The notes: generated by a model from the letters alone, not told the origin. A stretch of DNA of 64,000 nucleotides from Prosthecobacter debontii (GCA_945860295.1 CAMAQH010000011.1:59442-123441); one strand, 5' to 3'. Positions 17,630 through 27,124 are shown, counted from the first letter of the stretch. Made by a program: numbers and translations.

Positions 17630-19054
17630 TTAAGCGATCAGTTTCTCGATTACCTGCCCGCCAAATTGCGAGAGCTGCTTGAAGCGGCCCGCGTGATAAA
17701 ACGTGAGCTTGTTGTCATCCAGGCCGAGCAATCGCAGCAGCGTCACATGTACATCACGCACATGATGGATCTCCTCGATGGCCTCCATGCCACGATCATC
17801 GGTGGAGCCGATGGTGTGCCCGGCTTTCACGCCGCCACCAGCAAACCACACCGTCATCGCCTTCGGATTGTGATCACGCCCATACGCGGTGCCACCACGC
17901 ACGCCGTTATCTGGCGTACGGCCAAACTCGCCACACCAAACGATCAAGGTATCATCGAGCAGGCCACGCTGTTTGAGATCCTTGATCAGCGCGGCAATCG
18001 GCTGGTCCACCTGTCGGATGAGATTGCCATGCGCTCGCTCAATGTAGTCATGGCTGTCCCAGGTGCCGGCATAGAGCTGCACAAAGCGCACGCCTTTCTC
18101 CACCAGTTTCCGAGCTAAGAGACACTTCCGGCCAAAGGCATCCGTCGCGTCATTGCCGATGCCATACATTGACTTTGTCTTTTCATCTTCAGCACTCAGA
18201 TCCAGCGTCTCTGGCACCTGCGTCTGCATGCGAAAAGCCAGCTCGTAATTGTTCATGCGTGCCTTCAGTTCATCATGCCACGGATGCTCCTCAGCGTGTT
18301 TCGCATTCAGCTTCGCCAGCAGATTTAAATTCGCCCGCTGATGCTCCGGCGTGATGCCCTGCGGCGGTCGCAGATCGAGAATCGGTGAGCCTTTCGGCCG
18401 CAGCGGCGTGCCTTGAAACTGCGCTGGTAGATAGCCATTGCCCCAGTTCGCGCTGCCGCCCTGCGGATAGCTGATTTCTGGCAGCACGATGAAACCGGGC
18501 AGATCCTGATTCACCGATCCCAGCCCATATGTCACCCACGATCCAATCGCCGGATCACCGCCGAAGCGATTCCCGCAGTTCATCTGATACATCGCCGTCG
18601 GATGATTCACGGAGTCCACCTGGCAGCCTCGGAAGAAGCACAACTCATCCGCCACCCCGCTCAGATGCTGCCACGGCTCGCTCATCCACGCGCCCGACTG
18701 CCCATGCTGCGCGAACTTGAACGGCGACTTCACATAATACCGTTTTCCGCTCTCCATCGCCGATTTCATCTTCCCTTCCTTGGTGAACTCCTTCAGATGC
18801 AGCTTCTCCAGCATCGGCTTCGGGTCAAAGCAGTCGATGTGGCTCGGCCCGCCCTCCATCATCAGAAAGATGCAGTTCTTCGCCTTCGCAGGCACCTGCT
18901 GCGCCTTCGGAGCCAGCGGCCCCTTGGCCTCCGCCGCCATCAGCGACGTCAAAGCCACACTGCCAAGCGATGCGCCCATTCCATAAACAAACTCACGGCG
19001 CGTTGGCGCATGAAAGGCACGTGATCCAGCGCAGGGAAAGTAAGAGGTGTTCAT
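17630..19054 (-). CDS. DUF1501 family Tat-exported protein, fructan locus
   Basis: 474 residues. The Tat signal is TRREFVYGMGASLGSVALTS (residues 18-37), after a short leader. Family blocks: CIFLMMEGGPSHIDCFDPKP, GSWVTYGLGSVN, CGEFGRTPDNGVRGG followed by GRDHNP, and the tail FGGQVIEKLIA. It starts 3 bases after the PSCyt gene, the standard PSCyt-DUF1501 order. The tail is nearly the same as the DUF1501 fragment left at 25802-25877, showing that a close relative once lay upstream of the GH32 gene. Function unknown. Confidence 0.94.
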   Translation of the reverse strand: MNTSYFPCAGSRAFHAPTRREFVYGMGASLGSVALTSLMAAEAKGPLAPKAQQVPAKAKNCIFLMMEGGPSHIDCFDPKPMLEKLHLKEFTKEGKMKSAMESGKRYYVKSPFKFAQHGQSGAWMSEPWQHLSGVADELCFFRGCQVDSVNHPTAMYQMNCGNRFGGDPAIGSWVTYGLGSVNQDLPGFIVLPEISYPQGGSANWGNGYLPAQFQGTPLRPKGSPILDLRPPQGITPEHQRANLNLLAKLNAKHAEEHPWHDELKARMNNYELAFRMQTQVPETLDLSAEDEKTKSMYGIGNDATDAFGRKCLLARKLVEKGVRFVQLYAGTWDSHDYIERAHGNLIRQVDQPIAALIKDLKQRGLLDDTLIVWCGEFGRTPDNGVRGGTAYGRDHNPKAMTVWFAGGGVKAGHTIGSTDDRGMEAIEEIHHVRDVHVTLLRLLGLDDNKLTFYHAGRFKQLSQFGGQVIEKLIA

Positions 19055-19057
19055 GGC

Positions 19058-21907
19058 TCAATAGAGATACGAGAATTCGTTCGAGTTCATCAGCACGAGG
19101 CAAACATCGGCGAGAGCGCGGGTCCTCGCATCGCAGTCGGCAGGTTGAAGATCGGGAACGAATTCAGCATAGCCTGGCAGCTTCTCCTGGAATGAAAACT
19201 TCTCGCCCGTGTTCTCCTCCACGGCATCACGCTTTACGCTGAGTGGTGGTTTGTGTGAAGCGATGACGACGTTGGCCTGCTTCTGTTCCATCTGCTGCCA
19301 GTGGGCCTTGCAGATTGCCTTCTCCTCCGTCGTTGGAGAGCGGCCATAGGTGAGCTGAAATACACGAGTGATCACATTGGCTGGCTTCTCCTTCAGAACA
19401 CGATTTGCGAGGGCGAGAGCGCGGTCATAGCTCGCCTGACCATTGAACAGACTGAAGACCTGCGGCGTGACGGTGGAGACCACGCGCGCCTCGCATGAAA
19501 AATCCGGCGCAGGCTCATTGAAGACCTCCATGAACGGATCGCGTACGCCGCGAATCTTCAGCGCATACAAACTGCGTCGATGACGCTGCTCCGGTTTCGC
19601 ATTCGGCACCCAGGCCGACGCAAACGTGCCCATCACCTGCCGCGGCTGCATGGCCACCTCGATATTGATCTCGGGTCGATTTGGAATGCCTCCAAGCGTG
19701 GGATTCAGTTCACCGGTGACGCTGAGCATCGTGTCACGCAATTCCTCAGCCATAAGACGGCGCGGTTTGAAGACGGCGTAGCTTTTTTCTGCTTCTTCAC
19801 GGCTCAACTTTGAATTCTGAATCGCCGAACTCCGACGATAGGCCTCGCTCATCATGATCACGCGATGCATTTCCTTAATGCTCCAGTTCTTCTCTACCAG
19901 CGTTGCCGCCAACCAATCGAGCAACTCAGGATGCGTGGGTCGCTTACCGGTGCTGCCGAAGTTGTTTGGATTTCCCGCGATGGCTTGGCCAAAGTGCCAA
20001 AGCCACAGGCGATTCACAATCGCACGAGTGGTGAGCGGATTGTCTTTATTAGCGATCCAATTCGCTAGGGTTGTGCGGCGACCTTCGATGCCATCAGGAA
20101 ACTCAGCACTGCCGAGCACGGACAACACACCCGGCTTCACGGGTTTCGTCGGTGAAAAAGGATCGCCACCACCAAGGATGGCCGTCTGCTCCAGCTCGCC
20201 ACTGGTCATGCGATCCTGCGGCATTCGGATCGGCTGATAAACGCTGACCAACTGCGGAGTGCGACCATTATAAACACTGAAGGCAAAAGGCTCGTAGCGC
20301 TCCAGCTCCCATTTCAGACGTTCCAGACCTTTGCGAGCTACACGCTCGTTGCCGTAGTCCTCAGGCTCGAAGCCAACGAGCTTGGGTGGGTATTGATCTT
20401 CGGGCAGATTCTTCTTCTGCATCGTGCTGCGAGCTGTTTCGAAAATGCCAGTGAAGCTCCGCCCCTTCTTCATCTTACCGCCTTGCTCAATGAAGGCACG
20501 GGCCGAGGCCACCGCCGCATCCCAATCTTTTCGATCCAATTTCTTCTCGGCATACCAAGCCTCCGCATTGGCCAGCATTTTCTGATCGAGCGACTCCAGC
20601 ATGGCCATGTGCTCGATGCGCCGCACTTCGAGATATTTCTTCTCTTCAAAGCCAGCCGTATTCTCTGCTTTCAAAAACGGCGCAGGCTGCTCAGCAAGTT
20701 GCGTGGTGCCAAAGCAGGCCTGCATCGAGTAATAATCATGTGTCGGAATCGGGTCAAACTTGTGATCATGGCAGCGTGCACACTGCAGTGAGTGTGCCAG
20801 GAAGCTCTCGCCAACACTGTTCGTCACATCATCCAGAAACCGCTGCCGCGCGATCTTGGCGACCTCCATTCCTGTTAGCTCCCACGGTCCCATGCGCAGA
20901 AAACCTGTGGCGATCAAAAGTTCGCTGTTCTCGGTTCGCTGTTCTCGGTTGGTTTCCGCCATTTCATCTCCAGCGATCTGCTCTTTGATAAACTGATCAT
21001 AAGGCCTGTCCGCATTGAAGCTGCGCACCACGTAATCACGATAGCGCCAGGCATTGCCGCGCTCGTAGTCATTGGCAAAGCCGCTGCTATCCGCGTAACG
21101 CACCACATCCAGCCAATGCCGCGCCATGCGCTCTCCATAGTGCGGTGAATCTAAGAGTCGGTCGATGAGTTTGCGGTATGCGTCGGACTTGTCAGCCTCG
21201 TCCAACAAGTCCGACTCAAAAGCAGCGATCTCCTCAGGTGTCGGCGGTAGCCCTGTGAGATCATAAGTCGCCCGGCGAATGAAAGTGCGCGCATCTGCCG
21301 CTGGCGCAGGATCTTTTACTGCTAACAGCGCATCAATGGGATGCACGGAGGACTGAGCACTGAGCACTGGTTTTCTCACCGTCTGGTATCCCCACAGCGC
21401 CTCCGGTTTATACCTGCGGTTCGCCCACTCTGGCGAAAGCGCCCCAGTGACCTTCACGGTCATGCCATCCTCAGCGCTCCATTTTTCAGCATGGGTTTTG
21501 GCGATCACGCTGCGCTTTGCTTCATCTGGCCACGGCGCACCGGCGGTGATCCAATCTTTGATCCAGCTCAGTTGCTCGGCGTAAAGTTTGTCCGCTTCCT
21601 TCGGCGGCATCGGCTCCCAGTCATCATGCGTGCGCAGAGAGGCGAGATACAGCGGACTCTCCTCCGGCTTGCCAGCGATGAACCCCGGCTTCTCGCTGTC
21701 GCCACCCTTCAGCGTGGAAGCGAGCGTTCGCATGTCCAGCCCACCTTTGATTTCTGCCTCATCATTGCCATGACAGGCGAGGCACTTCTCATGAAAGAGC
21801 GGCGCGATGCGGCGCACGAACAAGAGTTCAGCATCCGTGTTCTGCCCACGCGCTGGCAAAACGGTAGCTATGCCCAACAGGATGAGTGGTGTGAGTTTTT
21901 TGTTCAT
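19058..21907 (-). CDS. PSCyt1/DUF1549/DUF1553 (PSD1) protein, fructan locus
   Basis: 949 residues from the ATG at 21907 (a TTG at 21925 overlaps the SDR remnant). The signal peptide covers the first 20 residues. The haem motif CLACHG (C42, C45, H46) opens the PSCyt1 domain with MPPKEADKLYAEQ. DUF1549 follows ([35 protein letters not shown]) with a second haem motif, [21 protein letters not shown]1553 forms the C-terminal third (IVNRLWLWHFGQAI, LLDWLAATLVEKNW, NSNEFSYLY at the end). It probably is a periplasmic or surface di-haem protein. The enzyme activity is unknown. It pairs with the DUF1501 gene 3 bases downstream. Confidence 0.93.
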   Translation of the reverse strand: MNKKLTPLILLGIATVLPARGQNTDAELLFVRRIAPLFHEKCLACHGNDEAEIKGGLDMRTLASTLKGGDSEKPGFIAGKPEESPLYLASLRTHDDWEPMPPKEADKLYAEQLSWIKDWITAGAPWPDEAKRSVIAKTHAEKWSAEDGMTVKVTGALSPEWANRRYKPEALWGYQTVRKPVLSAQSSVHPIDALLAVKDPAPAADARTFIRRATYDLTGLPPTPEEIAAFESDLLDEADKSDAYRKLIDRLLDSPHYGERMARHWLDVVRYADSSGFANDYERGNAWRYRDYVVRSFNADRPYDQFIKEQIAGDEMAETNREQRTENSELLIATGFLRMGPWELTGMEVAKIARQRFLDDVTNSVGESFLAHSLQCARCHDHKFDPIPTHDYYSMQACFGTTQLAEQPAPFLKAENTAGFEEKKYLEVRRIEHMAMLESLDQKMLANAEAWYAEKKLDRKDWDAAVASARAFIEQGGKMKKGRSFTGIFETARSTMQKKNLPEDQYPPKLVGFEPEDYGNERVARKGLERLKWELERYEPFAFSVYNGRTPQLVSVYQPIRMPQDRMTSGELEQTAILGGGDPFSPTKPVKPGVLSVLGSAEFPDGIEGRRTTLANWIANKDNPLTTRAIVNRLWLWHFGQAIAGNPNNFGSTGKRPTHPELLDWLAATLVEKNWSIKEMHRVIMMSEAYRRSSAIQNSKLSREEAEKSYAVFKPRRLMAEELRDTMLSVTGELNPTLGGIPNRPEINIEVAMQPRQVMGTFASAWVPNAKPEQRHRRSLYALKIRGVRDPFMEVFNEPAPDFSCEARVVSTVTPQVFSLFNGQASYDRALALANRVLKEKPANVITRVFQLTYGRSPTTEEKAICKAHWQQMEQKQANVVIASHKPPLSVKRDAVEENTGEKFSFQEKLPGYAEFVPDLQPADCDARTRALADVCLVLMNSNEFSYLY

Positions 21908-21921
21908 AGCCGGAAAATTAA

Positions 21922-22014
21922 TCAAGCCAGAGTCCAGCCGCCATCCACCATCAGCACCTCGCCGGTGATGAGGCCGGAATCCGGGTGGCTGAGGAAGCGA
22001 AGAGTAAGTTTCAT
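21922..22014 (-). pseudogene. C-terminal remnant of a short-chain dehydrogenase/reductase
   Basis: A 30-codon frame from an ATG at 22014 encodes MKLTLRFLSHPDSGLI followed by TGEVLMVDGGWTLA and a stop. The pattern 'SHPDSGLITGEVLMVDGG' is the standard C-terminal end of classical SDR oxidoreductases; the Rossmann core and the Tyr-Lys catalytic part are missing. It sits between the sugar transporter and the PSCyt gene, 14 bases before the latter's ATG. It is a deletion scar, most likely of a sugar or polyol dehydrogenase gene. Confidence 0.75.
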
Positions 22015-22038
22015 GGTTTTGTTAATCATTCTTTTTCC

Positions 22039-23421
22039 CTATTCAATGCCTAGCTTTTCCTGGATTTGCTCAAGCGAGACGCCCTTGGTTTCCGGCATGA
22101 TCAGGAGAACCCAGACAAGCTGGCCGACCATGCATAGCGCATAGAAAGCAAACGCCATCCATCCTGCAGCGGCGGCAATCATCGGGAAGGTCCATGAAAT
22201 GGCGGCGTTCATGGCCCAATGCGTGAAGCTGCCTAATGCCTGACCACGGGCGCGAACCCGATTCGGAAAGATCTCGCTGATAAAGACCCAGATGACGGCA
22301 CCCTGGCCGAAGCCATGCGCCGAAATGAAAACAATCAGGCTCGCCAGCAGCAAGGGGCCTTCCACCTTCGCATAAAACGCGTAGGTCGCCCCAGCCAGAC
22401 CGATGATGTAGCCGAAGGAGCCGACGATCATGAGCTTGCGCCGTCCGAAGTGGTCGATGATGACCATCGCAATCATCGTGAAGACCAGCATGGTGAAGCC
22501 GATGATAACGGACTGCAGCAGCGCGGACTCAACGCCCGCGCCCGCCGTCTTAAAAATGGACGGGGTGTAATAAAGCACCGCATTGATTCCGGAAAGCTGA
22601 TTGAACGCGCCCATTGCCACGGCCAGCATGATAGGCTTGAGATAGCGGCGGCAATAGAACGGCTCCTTTAAGCTGTGGTGCGTGAGATCCATCGACTGTT
22701 GAATCTCACGGATTTCACCCTCCACACTGCCGGTATCCGAACCGCAACGTTGCAGCACAGTTCGGGCTTCATCCAAACGGCCTTGGGCGACCAGCCAGCG
22801 CGGGCTTTGCGGCGTCAGGAAGATGAGCAGGAAGAACATCAGCGAGGGAGCCGCCATGACGCCGAACATCCAACGCCATTCGTTCTCGCCAAGGTGCATT
22901 CCGCCAATCAGATAATTCGAGAGGTAGGCCAACAGGATGCCGAGCACGACGTTGAACTGGGTGATCGCCACCATGCGCCCGCGATAGTAAGCTGGCGAAA
23001 TCTCCGCGATGTAGAGCGGTGAAACAACCGACGCGCCGCCCACCGCCAGCCCGCCCAGGAAACGAAAGGCCAGAAACGACCACCAGTCCCAAGAGAAAGC
23101 GCAGCCGAGGGATGAGACCACATAGATGACTCCCAGTGCCGCCAATGCGGCGCGCCGTCCGAAGATGTCTGCCGGACGTCCGGCACCAATGGAACCCAGA
23201 ATGGTGCCAATAAGCGCGCTCGCCACCGTGAAACCGAGCAGGTTGTCGCTGAGGGCGAACTTCGCCCTCAGGGCATCCACGGTGCCGGAGATGACCGCGG
23301 TGTCGAAGCCGAACAGCAAGCCGCCCAAGGCGGCGACAAGCGCGCAGCCCAGCAGGTAAAGGCTGAAGGGCGGTTTGGGTGCAGCGGGATCATGGATTGC
23401 TGTGTTACTCGTGGTGTGCAT
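22039..23421 (-). CDS. Sugar porter MFS transporter
   Basis: 460 residues from the ATG at 23421, which is preceded by GGAAGAA at good spacing (an ATG at 23433 is also in frame). Twelve membrane helices. Sugar porter signatures: GGLLFGFDTAVISGTVDAL in helix 1, GRPADIFGRRAAL between helices 2 and 3, YIAEISPAYYRGRMVAITQF after helix 4, DHFGRRKL in the second half, and PETKGVSLEQIQEKLG at the end. It would import a mono- or disaccharide by proton symport. It follows the GH32 gene by about 40 bases, so the likely cargo is fructose or sucrose released from fructans. Confidence 0.93.
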   Translation of the reverse strand: MHTTSNTAIHDPAAPKPPFSLYLLGCALVAALGGLLFGFDTAVISGTVDALRAKFALSDNLLGFTVASALIGTILGSIGAGRPADIFGRRAALAALGVIYVVSSLGCAFSWDWWSFLAFRFLGGLAVGGASVVSPLYIAEISPAYYRGRMVAITQFNVVLGILLAYLSNYLIGGMHLGENEWRWMFGVMAAPSLMFFLLIFLTPQSPRWLVAQGRLDEARTVLQRCGSDTGSVEGEIREIQQSMDLTHHSLKEPFYCRRYLKPIMLAVAMGAFNQLSGINAVLYYTPSIFKTAGAGVESALLQSVIIGFTMLVFTMIAMVIIDHFGRRKLMIVGSFGYIIGLAGATYAFYAKVEGPLLLASLIVFISAHGFGQGAVIWVFISEIFPNRVRARGQALGSFTHWAMNAAISWTFPMIAAAAGWMAFAFYALCMVGQLVWVLLIMPETKGVSLEQIQEKLGIE

Positions 23422-23461
23422 GGTTTCTTCCATTAATGATGGTTGGATAAATTTTAGATGC

Positions 23462-25669
23462 TTATTTTCCCGCTGTCTTCCACGTCGGTCGCAGAGTGCG
23501 GACTTGAAACATTTTGAAAATGTTTCCGGTGTCGCCCTGAAGGCTCAGGGCCTGCTTGCACTCGGGAACAAACTTGCCCAAGTAGCGGTTTCCCGCCTCG
23601 TAGCCGTCGTTGATGTAGAAACTAACCAGGCTGCGGTCGCAGATCAGACGCACTTTGACTGTGCCATTCACCGGGGTGACCTTGCGCTTCTGGCCATCGA
23701 CGCTGCAGGTTGAATCCTTCGCGCTGAAGGCGAAGATCTTTCGATCCCAGATGTTCAGGTGGAAATCCTTTTGTTGCGCGGCGTCCCACTCGAACTCGAT
23801 GTCGAACAAATCTGGCTTGATACCGCTTAGCTTGGCGGAGAGGTCGCTCAGTGAGACGTTTTTGAAGTCGTGCCTTTGGGAAACCAGCGTCTCGATCTCT
23901 TTCACCGGGTTCAGATAGAGGCGCGGGCCGGTAGGCGAAGTGCGCAGCGTCACGTCCAGAGGAATGTTCATGCCGCCGCCGACGTGCAGACTCGGTTCAT
24001 CCTTATAAAACTTAAAACTGTGTCTGCCCATCATAATCCGTCGTCCGTCGGGTGCGCTATTAAAGGTCTGCATCGCGGTCAAACTCCCCTGGAACGCACC
24101 CACTTTTTCAGTCTCCGGAATGAACTCATGACCATTAAAGTCGCCAATCTTGTAGCCGTTCCCGCACTCTTGAACGATCCATTTAATTTTATTGCGGTCT
24201 CCGTCCAGCGGAAGGGGAAACAAGTCGGGCGTTTCCCACCACCCAGTCGAGGTGCTCAGGTATTTCCAGTCGAGGAGGTTCCTGGACTCGTAAAAGTCGA
24301 AGCCCCAGACCTCGTCCTTCTTGTCATGGATGATCATGACCCATTTCTTTTCCGGTGCATACCAGATCACTTTGGGATCGTGGCCGGCCAAAGCCCGGGT
24401 CAGGAAGAGCGGATTTTTCCCATATTGTTGGAACGTCTTGCCACCATCGACGCTGTAGGCCAAGGCGGTCGCTGAACGGCCGTGCTGGGAGTAGAACAAT
24501 AAGAGTGGGGCTTCTGAACCTTGCTTCAGCCCGGAGTCGTTGTTGTGATCCACGACGCCACTTCCGGAAAAAGGCTGCCAGTCAATGCCATGGCGAATGG
24601 CAATGCCCTGTTCGGTCCAGTGGAACAGGTCTGGGCTGGTCGAGTGGCCCCAGTGGGCGGCCTGAGTCAAACCTACCGGATTGTATTGATAGAAGAGATG
24701 GTAGACACCCTTATAAAAGAACAGTCCGTTGGCGTCCGAGTTGTTGCCGCGTTTCACCGTGAAGCTCAGTTGCGGACGTCCGGGCTCCTGATAAACGCCG
24801 TCCATATCCCGCGGCCGGGCGTAAAGGTTGATTTGCTTGAGGAAATCCTCCGCGTGAGGTTTGAAAACTACCGGCTCCCTGTTATAGAAACGTAGTTTTT
24901 GCCCTTTCAACTCCTGTCCGGACAACCCTCCTTCCAAGGGATAAGACGCCCAGAAATCAACCGGGACATCAATCGCCAAAGGTAAACTGAGATTCATTCT
25001 CGGCTGGCCATCCACTTCCAATACACAGTCCCGCACAGGGGCACGATTGTTAACGGGCAGCGTCAGAAAGCGCATGCCCGCTAGGTCCATTTGCTTGTCC
25101 ACGGCCACGCACTGCGACATGGGATGAAAGAGTCTCGCCCCCTGACTGGTCGTGTCGCTGGCCACAATCTCGTCCACGGCCACGAAGTCCCAATTTCCCC
25201 GATCGCTGGCCACCAACTGTGCCTTTCGCCCCAGGAATGCAGAGACATCAAAGACCACAGGCCCCATTAGACGGTCATCGACACCACAGGCGTAGCATTC
25301 CAGTTTGCCGTCTATGAGAAGTTGCAGGCTTGACTTGGGACTTACGCCGCTACCAGCCAGTAGGAACCGGATGAAGTTCCGTTCGAGGGTAAACACGGGG
25401 GAAGTCAAGGTTCCCGCCAAAGGGATGTTAGGGCTCAATCCGGGGTCCCAACTGTCGGCCATCCCCTTGCCCACGAATCCTTTGGCACCGGAAACTGGCG
25501 TGGTGGGGTGGTTGAAGGCCTCGCCTTTCACGGTCCAATCGCCGTAGCCTTGCTCAAAATCGGCGAGGACGATGTCGGGGCGGGAGGGCTGTGCCGGTTT
25601 ATCGGCAGCATGCAACGCGGCCAGTGGTGCCAGCAACAGGGCGGTGAGGAGGGTGAGGGTGGGTTTCAT
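23462..25669 (-). CDS. Secreted GH32 fructan hydrolase (levanase/inulinase/invertase type)
   Basis: 735 residues. Signal peptide 1-21 (LLAPLAALHA). Residues 30-300 hold a jelly-roll-like region (ADFEQGYGDWTVKGEAF) and a second beta-rich stretch, as seen before the catalytic domain in long GH32 enzymes. The five-bladed propeller starts at about 302. Nucleophile Asp312 is in NNSDANGLFFYKG (usual form NDPNG), the transition-state Asp431 is in GHDPKVIW (usual RDP), and acid/base Glu479 is in WWETPDLF (usual ECP). All three catalytic acids are kept though the flanking residues vary. It would release fructose from levan, inulin or sucrose outside the cytoplasm. Its ATG overlaps a truncated upstream frame. 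Confidence 0.92.
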   Translation of the reverse strand: MKPTLTLLTALLLAPLAALHAADKPAQPSRPDIVLADFEQGYGDWTVKGEAFNHPTTPVSGAKGFVGKGMADSWDPGLSPNIPLAGTLTSPVFTLERNFIRFLLAGSGVSPKSSLQLLIDGKLECYACGVDDRLMGPVVFDVSAFLGRKAQLVASDRGNWDFVAVDEIVASDTTSQGARLFHPMSQCVAVDKQMDLAGMRFLTLPVNNRAPVRDCVLEVDGQPRMNLSLPLAIDVPVDFWASYPLEGGLSGQELKGQKLRFYNREPVVFKPHAEDFLKQINLYARPRDMDGVYQEPGRPQLSFTVKRGNNSDANGLFFYKGVYHLFYQYNPVGLTQAAHWGHSTSPDLFHWTEQGIAIRHGIDWQPFSGSGVVDHNNDSGLKQGSEAPLLLFYSQHGRSATALAYSVDGGKTFQQYGKNPLFLTRALAGHDPKVIWYAPEKKWVMIIHDKKDEVWGFDFYESRNLLDWKYLSTSTGWWETPDLFPLPLDGDRNKIKWIVQECGNGYKIGDFNGHEFIPETEKVGAFQGSLTAMQTFNSAPDGRRIMMGRHSFKFYKDEPSLHVGGGMNIPLDVTLRTSPTGPRLYLNPVKEIETLVSQRHDFKNVSLSDLSAKLSGIKPDLFDIEFEWDAAQQKDFHLNIWDRKIFAFSAKDSTCSVDGQKRKVTPVNGTVKVRLICDRSLVSFYINDGYEAGNRYLGKFVPECKQALSLQGDTGNIFKMFQVRTLRPTWKTAGK

Positions 25670-25790
25670 AGGTAGGTCTTTTCGGATTCAGGGTGGCTCA
25701 GCTTCCAGACATCCAGCTTCGTGGGGCGGGCGGGATCGCGTTGGCTGAAGAGGACGAAGCCGTGGGGCTTCGTTATTGTCCGGCGCGAGG
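25666..25790 (-). pseudogene. Truncated C-terminal tail of a gene formerly coupled to GH32
   Basis: The frame reads PHGFVLFSQRDPARPTKLDV then WKLSHPESEKTYL and stops at a TGA that overlaps the GH32 ATG as ATGA. The composition is that of a real protein tail. Just upstream, EITLAPDNNEA reads in another frame, which suggests a one-base frameshift. There is no start codon. I do not recognise the family. The ATGA overlap shows that the lost gene was translationally coupled to GH32. Confidence 0.55.
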
Positions 25791-25801
25791 GTGATCTCTT
25801 G

Positions 25802-25877
25802 TCATGCGATGAGATCCTTGATCAACGTGCCGCCAAACTGGCTATGCATCTTGAAGCGGCCAGCATGGTATGAGCAA
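25802..25877 (-). pseudogene. C-terminal fragment of a DUF1501 gene
   Basis: The minus strand encodes SYHAGRFKMHSQFGGTLIKD then LIA and a stop. The intact DUF1501 protein ending at 17630 has FYHAGRFKQLSQFGGQVIEK then LIA at its end, so identity is high. Everything upstream of the YHAG block is gone. The fragment shows that a DUF1501 gene upstream of GH32 was deleted. Confidence 0.8.
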
Positions 25878-25935
25878 CAGATGAACAGGAACGGAGATTG
25901 GCGTTTTCATTCGGTGGACTTCATATGGACATGGT

Positions 25936-27105
25936 TCACAACTTCACTGCCGCGCTGGCTCCGCCTTGTTTGGCAGAGGCGTAGATGGCTTCGACGATGC
26001 TGATGTCGCGCAGGCCCATCGCTCCGTCGGCTTTGAAAGGTGTCTTGTTCGTGATTGCCTTCGCGAACTCGTCGAGCAGCACGGCGAGCTGGAGCGTGTC
26101 CTCGGCGGGCACTTCTTTTTTGTTCACCACGAGGCGTTTCGAATTGGGTTTGTTGCCACCGCTTTGTCCATAGACACTGCCTTTGTCTCCGGGGAGGATT
26201 TCCACGCTGCCTTTCGGGCCCAGCGTGGTGCATTGATGGAAGCTGTTGCTGTAGCTGGCGCGGCAGAGGGCCTGGAAGCCGTCGTCGAACATCAGTTCGA
26301 AGCTCATCGTTTCTTCCACGCCTTCGGGGAAGAGGTCCTTGTGCCGCGTGGCCGGAAAGGCGCGGACGGAGACGGGAGTTTTACCGGTGAGGTAACATGC
26401 GGCCTGCACGGGATACACGCCCGTGTCGAACATCGCTCCGCCACCGGCCAGCTTCGGGTCCAGCAGCCATTTCTTGATGGTCGCGGCTCTCACCGGATCG
26501 GCGAGGCCGGCGGCATAGCCCCAGGAGAACTCATAGTTGCCATTCGAGAGGTCGCCTACCGCTCCATCGCGCAGCGCCTCGATGGCCTTCATATGATGTG
26601 GCTCCCATTGCAGGCGGTAGTTCACGCCGAGATAGACATTGGCGGCCTGCGCGGCGGCGATCATCGCCTCACACTGCTCGGCGCTCGTCGCCATGGGCTT
26701 TTCGCACATGACATGCTTGCCCGCTTTGGCGGCGGCGATGCTGTGCTCCGCGTGCAGCGAGTTTGGCGTGACGACGTGAACGATGGCGATGTCTTTCGCC
26801 TCGGCCAGCTTTGCCATGTCGGCATACGAGAAGATGTTTTTCTCCGCGAAGCCGTATTGCGCCGCCCACTCGCGACCTTTGGCGGCATCGCCCGTAATGG
26901 CTCCGGCGAAATATACGTTCTTTGCCTGAGGCAACTCGGGTGCGATGGACTGCTTCGAGAAGCCGCCCAAGCCGCAGAGCGCGACACCGAGTTTGCCTTC
27001 ATTCGCGGTCTGCGCGCGGACGATGGAGTTGAGGCCCACGATGGCCGGTGCGGCGAAGGCGGCGGTTTTGAGGAAGGAACGACGTGGGGTGGCGGATGGA
27101 GTCAT
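25936..27105 (-). CDS. Tat-exported Gfo/Idh/MocA oxidoreductase
   Basis: 389 residues. The Tat signal is PRRSFLKTAAFAAPAIVG (residues 8-25). The Rossmann motif is LGVALCGLGGFSKQSI, and the catalytic lysine motif is CEKPMATSAEQ. The C-terminal domain has GGGAMFDTGVYPVQAACYLTG. Export by Tat fits an enzyme that folds with its NAD(P) cofactor before transport, as in glucose-fructose oxidoreductase. It lies 19 bases after the SMP-30 gene, at the end of a run that starts at 34394. It probably oxidises a sugar in the periplasm; the substrate is not known. Confidence 0.92.
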   Translation of the reverse strand: MTPSATPRRSFLKTAAFAAPAIVGLNSIVRAQTANEGKLGVALCGLGGFSKQSIAPELPQAKNVYFAGAITGDAAKGREWAAQYGFAEKNIFSYADMAKLAEAKDIAIVHVVTPNSLHAEHSIAAAKAGKHVMCEKPMATSAEQCEAMIAAAQAANVYLGVNYRLQWEPHHMKAIEALRDGAVGDLSNGNYEFSWGYAAGLADPVRAATIKKWLLDPKLAGGGAMFDTGVYPVQAACYLTGKTPVSVRAFPATRHKDLFPEGVEETMSFELMFDDGFQALCRASYSNSFHQCTTLGPKGSVEILPGDKGSVYGQSGGNKPNSKRLVVNKKEVPAEDTLQLAVLLDEFAKAITNKTPFKADGAMGLRDISIVEAIYASAKQGGASAAVKL

Positions 27106-27124
27106 GGAGTCTGAGTGAAATGGG

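Noticed and set aside
25966..27114. 382-codon plus-strand frame opposite the Gfo/Idh gene
   Set aside because: Antisense shadow with no motif; the Gfo/Idh frame has complete Rossmann and EKP motifs.
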